Shown: piece after piece, positions 24,741 to 32,007 of the stretch
How positions within the stretch are numbered: position 1 is the stretch's first letter
How the letters are laid out: each line of letters opens with the position of its first letter
DNA from: an uncultured Lachnospiraceae bacterium
Lineage (GTDB): Bacteria; Bacillota; Clostridia; Lachnospirales; Lachnospiraceae
NCBI GenBank assembly: GCA_910579735.1
Contig: CAJTUZ010000006.1
Coordinates: forward strand, 97,289-161,288
Reading direction: 5' to 3'
Length of the DNA: 64,000 nt
The notes under the pieces: generated by a model
The model's input: only the letters and a program-made list of their open reading frames with translations
Told to the model about the DNA's origin: nothing
Databases searched by the model: none
Translations under genes and position numbers: made by a program

Positions 24741-25664
24741 ATGGAAGCAAATCTGAACCTGTATCATATTTTTTATACGGCGGCTAAAACGTCCAATATT
24801 TCCCTGGCGGCCAAACAACTATATATCAGCCAGCCGGCTGTCAGTAAAGCGGTTTCGAAACTGGAAGAAATGTTAGATACGACCCTGTTCTACCGAAGTT
24901 CCAGAGGCGTCAGCCTGACTGCGGAAGGCCGTTTGCTGTTTGAACAGCTGGAAAGCGCTTTTGCTTCCATATCCTATGGAGAAGAACAGATTCGTAAGAT
25001 TGGCAGGCTCGGTATCGGTCAGATTACGATCGGCGTCAGTACAACGCTCTGCAAATATGTGCTGCTTCCTTATTTACAGCAGTTTATCCGGGAAAATCCG
25101 CATATCAGGGTGTCAATCGCCTGTCAGCCGACCGCAGAGACGATACGAAATCTGCAAAACGGATCTATCGATATCGGTCTGATCGGAGAAAGCAGAAATA
25201 TGAAAGAACTGGCATTTTATCCGGTTATGGAAATACAGGATGCATTCGTAACAACGAAACGGTATCTTACAAACCTTTCGATGAGACTAGATATACAGCC
25301 GGAAGAATTATATGCGGACAACAATGCACGTATTTGGTGTGAAGGGACTTTTTTGATGCTGCATGAAGAAAATATTTCAAGACAGTATATTGACGCTTAT
25401 TTAAAAAGGGAACAGATTCTGCTTTCCCAATCTTTGGAGATATCGACTATGGATCTGCTGATCGAATTTGCCAAAATCGATATGGGGATTGCCTGTGTAA
25501 TCGAGAATTTTATTGCAAAAGAGCTGACGGCACATACACTGATCAAATTACCGTTGGCAAGACAGATTCCCGGACGGAAAATAGGGTTTGCTTATAAAAA
25601 GCAGGCCAATCTCTCTGTTCCGTTGGAAAAATTTCAGTCGATGTTTACTGCATTTCCGCAATGA
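24741..25664 (+). CDS. LysR-family regulator, likely of leuCD
   Basis: 307 residues. The N-terminal helix-turn-helix (SLAAKQLYISQPAVSKAVSKLEEMLDTTLFYRSSRGVSLTAEG in segments) and the C-terminal periplasmic-binding-like effector domain (IGQITIGVSTTLCKYVLLPYLQQF, DIGLIGE) are standard. LysR proteins usually control the divergent neighbour, here leuC, and bind a pathway metabolite; both points are inferred from position. The ribosome site GAGAGG lies seven bases before ATG. The 3' end overlaps the convergent TetR gene by 20 bp. Confidence 0.93.
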   Translation: MEANLNLYHIFYTAAKTSNISLAAKQLYISQPAVSKAVSKLEEMLDTTLFYRSSRGVSLTAEGRLLFEQLESAFASISYGEEQIRKIGRLGIGQITIGVSTTLCKYVLLPYLQQFIRENPHIRVSIACQPTAETIRNLQNGSIDIGLIGESRNMKELAFYPVMEIQDAFVTTKRYLTNLSMRLDIQPEELYADNNARIWCEGTFLMLHEENISRQYIDAYLKREQILLSQSLEISTMDLLIEFAKIDMGIACVIENFIAKELTAHTLIKLPLARQIPGRKIGFAYKKQANLSVPLEKFQSMFTAFPQ

Positions 25665-26208
25665 TGTCATCTATGGAATGGCTGGTCATATAGTGAAAGA
25701 TATCCGCCATTTGTACCGGAGAAAGGCTCATGTTCAGCTTGAGCCAGCTGATCACGACAAACGTCATGGACTGGGCGAAATATTCTGCGATCAGATCCAC
25801 GGTCAGTCCTTTTTTCGCGGCGATTTTGCTGCCGGCCTTTCGGTTGATGAAAGTATAGAGAATTTCTTTGATGAATTTCCTGGTAATGCTTTCACAGGAA
25901 TCCTGACCTTCCAAACGCCCTACTTTCTTATAAAAACTTTTATCTTTCTGCAGATTGGTAAAAATCATAATCAGCGCTTCCTGCAGAGAGCCTTCCTGCA
26001 TTAAGGGAATGACCGGATCAAGAATTTCCGTGCGGATGATATATTCGAGCAGTTCATATTTGTCCTGAAAATGATTATAGAAAGTAGGCCGGATTACTCC
26101 GGCCTTATCAGTGATCTCTTTGATTGTAATTTTATCTATCGGTGTCGTGCACGCAAGTTCTTTAAAACTCTCGGCTAACAATCTGTCTACATTGTTTCTG
26201 TGGCGCAT
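25645..26208 (-). CDS. TetR-family regulator downstream of ilvC
   Basis: 187 residues from ATG 26208, with GGAGG eight bases upstream. A GTG three codons earlier overlaps that ribosome site and is not the likely start. The N-terminal TetR helix-turn-helix is clear (DKITIKEITDKAGVIRPTFYNHFQDKYELLEYI). The ligand domain resembles the TetR_C group found with DhaS-like regulators, but the ligand is unknown. It begins 20 bp after the ilvC stop on the same strand, so it is probably cotranscribed with ilvN-ilvC. Confidence 0.9.
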   Translation of the reverse strand: MRHRNNVDRLLAESFKELACTTPIDKITIKEITDKAGVIRPTFYNHFQDKYELLEYIIRTEILDPVIPLMQEGSLQEALIMIFTNLQKDKSFYKKVGRLEGQDSCESITRKFIKEILYTFINRKAGSKIAAKKGLTVDLIAEYFAQSMTFVVISWLKLNMSLSPVQMADIFHYMTSHSIDDIIAEMQ

Positions 26209-26227
26209 CGCGCGCACCTCCGTAAGA

Positions 26228-27244
26228 TTAATTGTTAATCAGTTTATCCTCGCCGTTCCAGCTGTAGAGTTTTCTGATATCCTCTCCGACTACTTCTGCG
26301 GGGTGTTCGGAAGCTAATTTTCTCATAGCTTTGAAATGTACCTGTCCGCCTGCGGAAGACATATCAAGTAAGAAGTCTTTTGCAAAAGTACCATCCTGAA
26401 TATCGGAAAGAATTTTTTTCATAGTCTTCTTGGTTTCTTCTGTGATGATCTTGGGTCCTGTGATATAATCGCCGTATTCCGCCGTATTGGATATAGAATA
26501 TCTCATACCGGAGAAACCTGACTGATAGATCAGATCTACGATCAGTTTCATCTCATGGATACATTCAAAATATGCATTTCTCGGATCATATCCGGCTTCT
26601 ACAAGCGTTTCAAAACCTGCCTGCATCAATGCGCATACACCGCCGCAAAGAACAGCCTGCTCACCGAAGAGGTCTGTTTCTGTTTCTGTTCTGAAAGTTG
26701 TTTCAAGAACGCCTGCTCTTGCACCGCCGATTGCCAGAGCATATGCCAGAGCCATATCCTGTGCCTTGCCTGTTGCATCCTGATGAACTGCAACAAGACA
26801 GGGAACGCCTTTACCTGCCTGATATTCGCTTCTTACAGTATGGCCGGGTCCTTTGGGCGCGATCATTGTTACGTCAACATCCTTAGGCGGTACGATACAT
26901 CCGAAATGAATGTTAAAACCGTGTGCGAACATTAACATATTGCCTGCTTCCAGATTCGGCTCGATATCTTTCTTATACATGGAAGCCTGTAACTCGTCAT
27001 TGATGAGGATCATGATGATATCCGCTTTCTTTGCCGCTTCTGCAGCCGTATATACTTCAAATCCCTGTGCCTGCGCTTTCGCCCAGGATTTGGAACCTTC
27101 ATAAAGACCGATAATAACGTGGCAGCCGGATTCCTTTGCATTTAACGCATGAGCATGTCCCTGACTTCCGTAACCGATCACTGCGATCGTTTTACCTTCC
27201 AACAAAGACAGATTACAGTCTTCCTGATAAAAAATATTAGCCAT
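26228..27244 (-). CDS. ilvC: Ketol-acid reductoisomerase
   Basis: 338 residues from ATG 27244 (MANIFYQEDCNLSLLEGKTIAVIGYGSQGHAHALN in segments), chosen for its GGAGGAG site and family start. The NAD(P)H Rossmann motif is GYGSQGHA, and Ser51 and Ser53 in the EGSKSW loop suggest NADPH. The metal-site region follows (PKGPGHTVR, then EQAVLCGG and CIHEMKLIVDL). It makes 2,3-dihydroxy-isovalerate and -methylvalerate. It lies 122 bp after ilvN copy 1. Confidence 0.97.
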   Translation of the reverse strand: MANIFYQEDCNLSLLEGKTIAVIGYGSQGHAHALNAKESGCHVIIGLYEGSKSWAKAQAQGFEVYTAAEAAKKADIIMILINDELQASMYKKDIEPNLEAGNMLMFAHGFNIHFGCIVPPKDVDVTMIAPKGPGHTVRSEYQAGKGVPCLVAVHQDATGKAQDMALAYALAIGGARAGVLETTFRTETETDLFGEQAVLCGGVCALMQAGFETLVEAGYDPRNAYFECIHEMKLIVDLIYQSGFSGMRYSISNTAEYGDYITGPKIITEETKKTMKKILSDIQDGTFAKDFLLDMSSAGGQVHFKAMRKLASEHPAEVVGEDIRKLYSWNGEDKLINN

Positions 27245-27366
27245 TTTTCTCTCCTCCATTTGTTTCATTTTGTAAATTATTGGGTTAACATTTATAACCA
27301 AACGCCGACACGCTCTGCGGGCCGCCTTATTGGACAAAAAAGATATGTTCCCTTAAAGCTGCAAAC

Positions 27367-27864
27367 TTATAAATACGTCACATTCTCTGTTCCGCGTCCA
27401 AGTCCTGCGATACCGGTTCTGGCAAGTTCCAGAATCTCATAACCTTCCAGAAGGCTTATAAAGGCTTCGATCTTATCCTGATTACCGGTCAGTTCGATAA
27501 TAAGGCTGTCTTTGGAAACATCAACGATCTTGGCACGGAAAATATCTGCAACCGCAATAACGCCCTGGCGCTGTTCCGCCGATGTCTTCACTTTGATCAT
27601 TGCCAGTTCGCGGTAAACGCTTTCGCTCGGCTTCAGTTCTTTGATGTCACGGACGTCAACAAGTTTTGCCACCTGTTTCTTGATCTGATCCAAAATCTCA
27701 TCATCACCGGACGTTACGATCGTAATGCGTGTATAACGGGGATCTGCCGTCACACCGGCCGTAATACTTTCAATATTGTATCCGCGTCTTGAAAATAAGC
27801 CTGAAATACGGCTGAGAACGCCGGATGTATTGTCTACCAGAAGCTGAAGCACTTTTCTATGCAT
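27367..27864 (-). CDS. ilvN: Acetolactate synthase small subunit, copy 1
   Basis: 165 residues with an N-terminal ACT domain (LLVDNTSGVLSRISGLFSRRGYNIESI) and the ALS_ss C-terminal domain. It is the regulatory subunit that confers valine feedback on IlvB. It has its own strong promoter, separate from ilvB, and is followed by ilvC. It is clearly diverged from copy 2 at 29835-30320. Confidence 0.94.
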   Translation of the reverse strand: MHRKVLQLLVDNTSGVLSRISGLFSRRGYNIESITAGVTADPRYTRITIVTSGDDEILDQIKKQVAKLVDVRDIKELKPSESVYRELAMIKVKTSAEQRQGVIAVADIFRAKIVDVSKDSLIIELTGNQDKIEAFISLLEGYEILELARTGIAGLGRGTENVTYL

Positions 27865-27900
27865 AAAAACCCTGCCTTTCTATTACAAACACTGTCAATA

Positions 27901-27929
27901 ATTGTAGCAATTAAACCTGAAAAAGTCAA
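27901..27929 (-). promoter_or_regulatory. Strong promoter before ilvN copy 1
   Basis: Minus strand: -35 TTGACT (27924-27929), 17-bp spacer, -10 TACAAT (27901-27906), 37 bp before the start. Both hexamers match 5 of 6 positions. The leader is too short for a T-box or attenuator. Confidence 0.75.
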
Positions 27930-27940
27930 CACTGGCCAAG

Positions 27941-28657
27941 TCAGTTACAACCGTCGCCGATTGCCAGAATCGTATTCGCACAAATTGGTTTTTTAAATAG
28001 TTTGGAATATTTGTATAAATCCATAAACTGCAGTTCTTTCGGTGTAATGCCGGCTTCCACCATGACTTTTAATAACGTTGTAGGGGTAAATGTATATTTG
28101 TGATCCATATTCATGCATTCTTTATTATGGAAAAGTGCGTCACAGATTCTTCCGAAACCATATGCGTTGGGTACCGTAATCACAATTTTGTCTTCTGCCC
28201 TGCAGTATGACTTATGAATATATTCTAAAAATGCAACCGGATTCGGCGTATGTTCCAATACTTCGGGGATCAATACAACATACGGTTCTTCGCCAAATGA
28301 ATCGTGTATGATCGATAGAATTTCATCACTGTTTTCCAGTACGTCCCTTGCATAAATGTTCTCTGCATATTTTGAAAAAAACTGTACGGCTTCCCTGTTT
28401 ATATCAAATCCGATCACTTTTTCAAAATTTTGAATCAACAGCATATGTAAAGATGTTTTGTTTTCAATCTGTTTTTTGATATTTTTGAGGTGCCCGCAGC
28501 AGCCGATATGTACGACATTCTTTATATTCATTTTTTTCAGTTCATTGATAATTACTTCTCTGCGCGGAAGCTTTTGGTAACCCGGATCATATGTAACCTC
28601 ACCCATATGTCCATCATCGGTCTGTAATTCTTTTATTAAATCCTGATCTATTTTCAT
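27941..28657 (-). CDS. SAM-dependent methyltransferase-like protein
   Basis: 238 residues with a class I methyltransferase fold pattern: a motif I position with VVHIGCCGHLKNI (the usual GxGxG is degenerate), an acidic strand end at GFDINREAV and the motif PEVLEHTPNPVAFLEYI typical of Methyltransf_11/23 proteins. The sequence NAYGFGRI near the end is common in glycan-biosynthesis methyltransferases. The substrate is unknown. It is coupled to the upstream acyltransferase (31 bp gap, ribosome site AAAGGATG). The pair sits between two ilvN paralogues and has no visible link to branched-chain amino acids. Confidence 0.82.
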   Translation of the reverse strand: MKIDQDLIKELQTDDGHMGEVTYDPGYQKLPRREVIINELKKMNIKNVVHIGCCGHLKNIKKQIENKTSLHMLLIQNFEKVIGFDINREAVQFFSKYAENIYARDVLENSDEILSIIHDSFGEEPYVVLIPEVLEHTPNPVAFLEYIHKSYCRAEDKIVITVPNAYGFGRICDALFHNKECMNMDHKYTFTPTTLLKVMVEAGITPKELQFMDLYKYSKLFKKPICANTILAIGDGCN

Positions 28658-28688
28658 AAACGATCATCCTTTCCATTGAAAATAAAGC

Positions 28689-29789
28689 TTATGATAAGGT
28701 TTCCAATTTACATACGATCTTAGATATCAGATAATCATAGCCGGATATTTTCTTCAGCAATTCTATGATAACCGATACGGCCATACAAACAGCGATCAAT
28801 CCAAAGACAATGCACAAACTGTAACGGAAAGAATAGATAAAATCCGTATACCAGTAATAGTAAATAAATGTATGGATCAGAAAAATATTGGTAGCATGTT
28901 TTCCAATCTGCTTTAAAACAGTACTCAAGATCGGTATTTGAGCAATCAGTTCAAATACGATAAGCGGTATCATAAACGCCAGCGTATAGGCAGGTTCTCT
29001 GCCGACATAACTCCATATGTCAAAAGTTAATTTTACGGCGAAAAGCATACATGCCAATTTTATTATTTTATGTCCGGCCTGTTGTATTTTCCCAAACCAT
29101 CCCTCATAGGCAAAGGCGATTCCCAATACGGCACTCGGTAAAAGCATTGCATAATTACTCTGTATCCCGGCTCTGGTCTGTAGCGGAGACACAGCCATAG
29201 GAAGCAGACAGATTACAGGCAGTAAAAGACAGCGGAATTTATCATAAAGCATGTATAAGAAAGGCATCGTGATAATAAGCAGGACCGCAAAATACATATA
29301 CCACCATGTTATATTGATCTGCGGTGTATTAAAATAGGCTGCCATTCCAAATGCATCGATTATTAAATAGATAAATTTTGTGCCTGCGCCATTATCATAT
29401 AATGCACTGATCGATTCATGCATGATCAGTCTTTTGTATAATAACGCCAATATATAAATAAAAAATATGGAAGACTCCAGTTTGATCAATCTGACGCCGA
29501 TCCATTTAAAACATGAATTCCATTGCACACTTTTCCTGCTCTTTAAAGATTGTGTCATTCCATAGGCGGATAAAAATGCAAAACCTGAAATACACATGCT
29601 GCCAAAGCTGACAATATGAATCAATAACGTTTCATTGGAAATAAAAGTCTGCACCTGATATTGATTACGGAATTGTGTATCAAGAGTATGGTGGACGATC
29701 ATTAATATAATTAAAATTCCCTTTGTAATAAGCGTATGTTCTTTGCTGAATTGCAAAGGGGCTGCATTTTCTGCAAATAATTTTGTCAT
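28689..29789 (-). CDS. Acyltransferase 3 family membrane protein
   Basis: 366 residues with about ten hydrophobic helices. The N-terminal ITKGILIILMIVHHTLDTQF matches the catalytic-histidine region of the OafA/NolL/WecH acyltransferase 3 family, which transfers acyl groups (often acetyl) to sugars or lipids at the membrane. Its start has no strong ribosome site (AGAAAGG is 13 bases away). No promoter is evident in the 45-bp gap after ilvN copy 2, so it is probably read from the ilvB promoter. Codon and base usage look more AT-rich than the flanking ilv genes. Confidence 0.85.
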   Translation of the reverse strand: MTKLFAENAAPLQFSKEHTLITKGILIILMIVHHTLDTQFRNQYQVQTFISNETLLIHIVSFGSMCISGFAFLSAYGMTQSLKSRKSVQWNSCFKWIGVRLIKLESSIFFIYILALLYKRLIMHESISALYDNGAGTKFIYLIIDAFGMAAYFNTPQINITWWYMYFAVLLIITMPFLYMLYDKFRCLLLPVICLLPMAVSPLQTRAGIQSNYAMLLPSAVLGIAFAYEGWFGKIQQAGHKIIKLACMLFAVKLTFDIWSYVGREPAYTLAFMIPLIVFELIAQIPILSTVLKQIGKHATNIFLIHTFIYYYWYTDFIYSFRYSLCIVFGLIAVCMAVSVIIELLKKISGYDYLISKIVCKLETLS

Positions 29790-29834
29790 ATCATCAAAAA
29801 AACCTTTCTGACCAAAGCTATGGCAACCGCATCC

Positions 29835-30320
29835 TTATTCCGTATCAATACACTTTGGCAGTGCCAGCGTTCCGGTTCTCGCCACTTCGATAATGCTGAT
29901 AGACTGCAGCATTTTGATGAGCAGATTGATTTTCTCCGGCACGTCACAGATCTGTATGATCATCTGGTTTTTGGACATATCTACAATATCCGCTTTCATG
30001 ATCTCACATGTTTCCATAATATCGCGTCTGTTGTTCCGGTTATACTTTACTTTGATTAGCATCAGCTCTCTGCTGACGCTGGCTGCCTCATCAAAGGTCT
30101 TGATCTTGATGACATCCAGTTTCTTATTAAGCTGTTTTTCGATCTGTTCAATGGTGCGCTCATCGCCGCTGCTTACGATTGTCATGCAGGAAACCGTGGA
30201 ATCATCCGTTTCTCCAACCGCCAGAGAATCGATATTAAAGCATCTCCTTGAGAAAAGTCCCGCCACTTTACATAGTACGCCGGATCTGTTTTCGACCAGT
30301 ACCGAATATATTTTCTTCAT
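29835..30320 (-). CDS. ilvN: Acetolactate synthase small subunit, copy 2
   Basis: 161 residues, ACT domain (LVENRSGVLCKVAGLFSRRCFNIDSL) plus the ALS_ss C-terminal domain. It directly follows ilvB (44 bp) and is the classical partner position. It differs from copy 1 throughout (for example FNIDSLAVGETDDSTV against YNIESITAGVTADPRY) while keeping the LFSRR core. The two copies may give different feedback behaviour; this is inference. Confidence 0.94.
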   Translation of the reverse strand: MKKIYSVLVENRSGVLCKVAGLFSRRCFNIDSLAVGETDDSTVSCMTIVSSGDERTIEQIEKQLNKKLDVIKIKTFDEAASVSRELMLIKVKYNRNNRRDIMETCEIMKADIVDMSKNQMIIQICDVPEKINLLIKMLQSISIIEVARTGTLALPKCIDTE

Positions 30321-30364
30321 TCTAATCTGCCCTCCTTACTCAGCATTTCTCTCACCGCCGAGTT

Positions 30365-31978
30365 TTATACAAGATCCGTCGGGTCAATGATACATTCCAA
30401 AAGAACCGATTCGTCCTGTGCAAGAAATGCCTCAATGGCATCCTGCGCGCCTTCCATGGTATGAAGACGCATGAATTTCATATCATAAGCCATAGCCAGT
30501 TTTTCCAGGTCGGGACTGCCTGACAGATCCACAACGGAATACTTGTCAGCATAAGTAAAATGCTGATATTGTCTGACCATACCAAGGTAATTGTTCTTTA
30601 GTACAATAATTTTTACCGGAACGTTGAACTGCCTCATAGTTGCAAGTTCCATCATAGACATCTGGAAGGAACCATCTCCGCAGACTGCGACGACCTGTCT
30701 GTCCGGGACGGCCAGCTTGGCGCCCATAGCCGCCGGAATGGAATATCCCATAGTGCCCATGCCGCCGGTTGTTAAAAATCTGCCGTTTTTGACAACATGG
30801 CAGGCGCATGACCAGATCTGGTTCTGCCCGACATCGGCAACATAAACGGCATCATCCGCCATTTGTTCCGACAACATACGGATAAATTCTGCAGGATCGA
30901 CATACTCGGGATTGGGATCACGTTTTCGCTCCATAGTCGCACGGTACTCATTTAAAGTTTCTATCCATTCCGTATGTTCACATGTAAATTTCTCTTTGGC
31001 GAGGTCTGCAAAAATATGTTTGGCGTCTCCGACAAGCGGAATGGCAGCGCCGACGTTTTTGCCGATTTCCGCAGGATCGACGTCGATGTGTACAAGAATC
31101 TTATTCTCCGTAATGAGATCCGGCTGTGAAACCGCACGGTCTGCAACTCTTGCGCCGACCATGACTAACAGGTCCGATTCGTTCATGGCTCTGTTGGCAT
31201 ACGGTTTGCCGTTATTTCCCACCATACCATAGTACATCGGATGTCTGGTAGGCATTACGCCGATGCCCATCATTGTGGAAACCACGGGAATTTTATATTC
31301 TTCCGCGAATGCCCGCAGCTCTTTTTCGGCGTCGCTTAAAAGAACGCCGCCGCCGGCACAGATGATCGGTCTTTTTGCTTTGGCAAGCTCTCCTACCACT
31401 TTTTTGATCTGTACGGCATGTCCTTTGACGGTAGGTTTATAAGTACGCAGATTTACTGCTTCCGGGTAGGCAAAATCACGTAAGGGAGCATTTTGTACAT
31501 CGATCGGCACATCGATCAGGACGGGCCCCTTTCTGCCGGAATTGGCAATATAAAAAGCTTCTTTGAAGATCCGCGGAATCTCATTCGCATCTTTTACCAG
31601 ATAACTGTATTTTACAAAAGATTCCACTGCACCCGTAATATCGGCTTCCTGAAAAACATCCGAGCCGAGAAGCGAACTGTCCACCTGACCCGTAATACAG
31701 ATTAACGGGATGCTGTCTGCAAAAGCGGTTGCAATACCGGTGATGACATTGGTTGCACCGGGACCGGAAGTGACGGCACAGACGCCCGGTTTGCCGCTGA
31801 CACGGGTTAGGCCGCTGGCCGCGTGCGCCGCGTTTTGTTCTGTACGAATCAGGATCGTTTGAATATCCGATTCCAAAATACTGTTATAAAATGGACATAT
31901 CGCAACGCCAGGATAACCGAATACGTATTCAACATTTTCTGCCTCCAGGCATTTTACCATTGCATCCGCACCTATCAT
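30365..31978 (-). CDS. ilvB: Acetolactate synthase large subunit
   Basis: 537 residues, three-domain ThDP enzyme. The catalytic Glu47 is in IRTEQNAAHAASG. The ThDP/Mg2+ motif is GDGSFQMSMMELATMRQFNVPVKIIVLKNN in segments. The central FAD-binding domain is present. It condenses two pyruvates, or pyruvate with 2-oxobutyrate, to acetohydroxy acids. AAAGGAG precedes ATG 31978. It starts 29 bp after the metH stop, so it appears to be cotranscribed with metH. Confidence 0.96.
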   Translation of the reverse strand: MIGADAMVKCLEAENVEYVFGYPGVAICPFYNSILESDIQTILIRTEQNAAHAASGLTRVSGKPGVCAVTSGPGATNVITGIATAFADSIPLICITGQVDSSLLGSDVFQEADITGAVESFVKYSYLVKDANEIPRIFKEAFYIANSGRKGPVLIDVPIDVQNAPLRDFAYPEAVNLRTYKPTVKGHAVQIKKVVGELAKAKRPIICAGGGVLLSDAEKELRAFAEEYKIPVVSTMMGIGVMPTRHPMYYGMVGNNGKPYANRAMNESDLLVMVGARVADRAVSQPDLITENKILVHIDVDPAEIGKNVGAAIPLVGDAKHIFADLAKEKFTCEHTEWIETLNEYRATMERKRDPNPEYVDPAEFIRMLSEQMADDAVYVADVGQNQIWSCACHVVKNGRFLTTGGMGTMGYSIPAAMGAKLAVPDRQVVAVCGDGSFQMSMMELATMRQFNVPVKIIVLKNNYLGMVRQYQHFTYADKYSVVDLSGSPDLEKLAMAYDMKFMRLHTMEGAQDAIEAFLAQDESVLLECIIDPTDLV

Positions 31979-32007
31979 ATGGATAAGCTCCTTTCTTTTT
32001 GCACTGC

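Noticed and set aside
27245..27366. T-box leader before ilvC
   Set aside because: The 122-bp spacer has no T-box sequence or terminator/antiterminator pair; the other ilv and leu leaders are too short.
27941..29789. Natural-product gene cluster
   Set aside because: One methyltransferase and one acyltransferase without a core synthase or transporter do not make a biosynthetic cluster.
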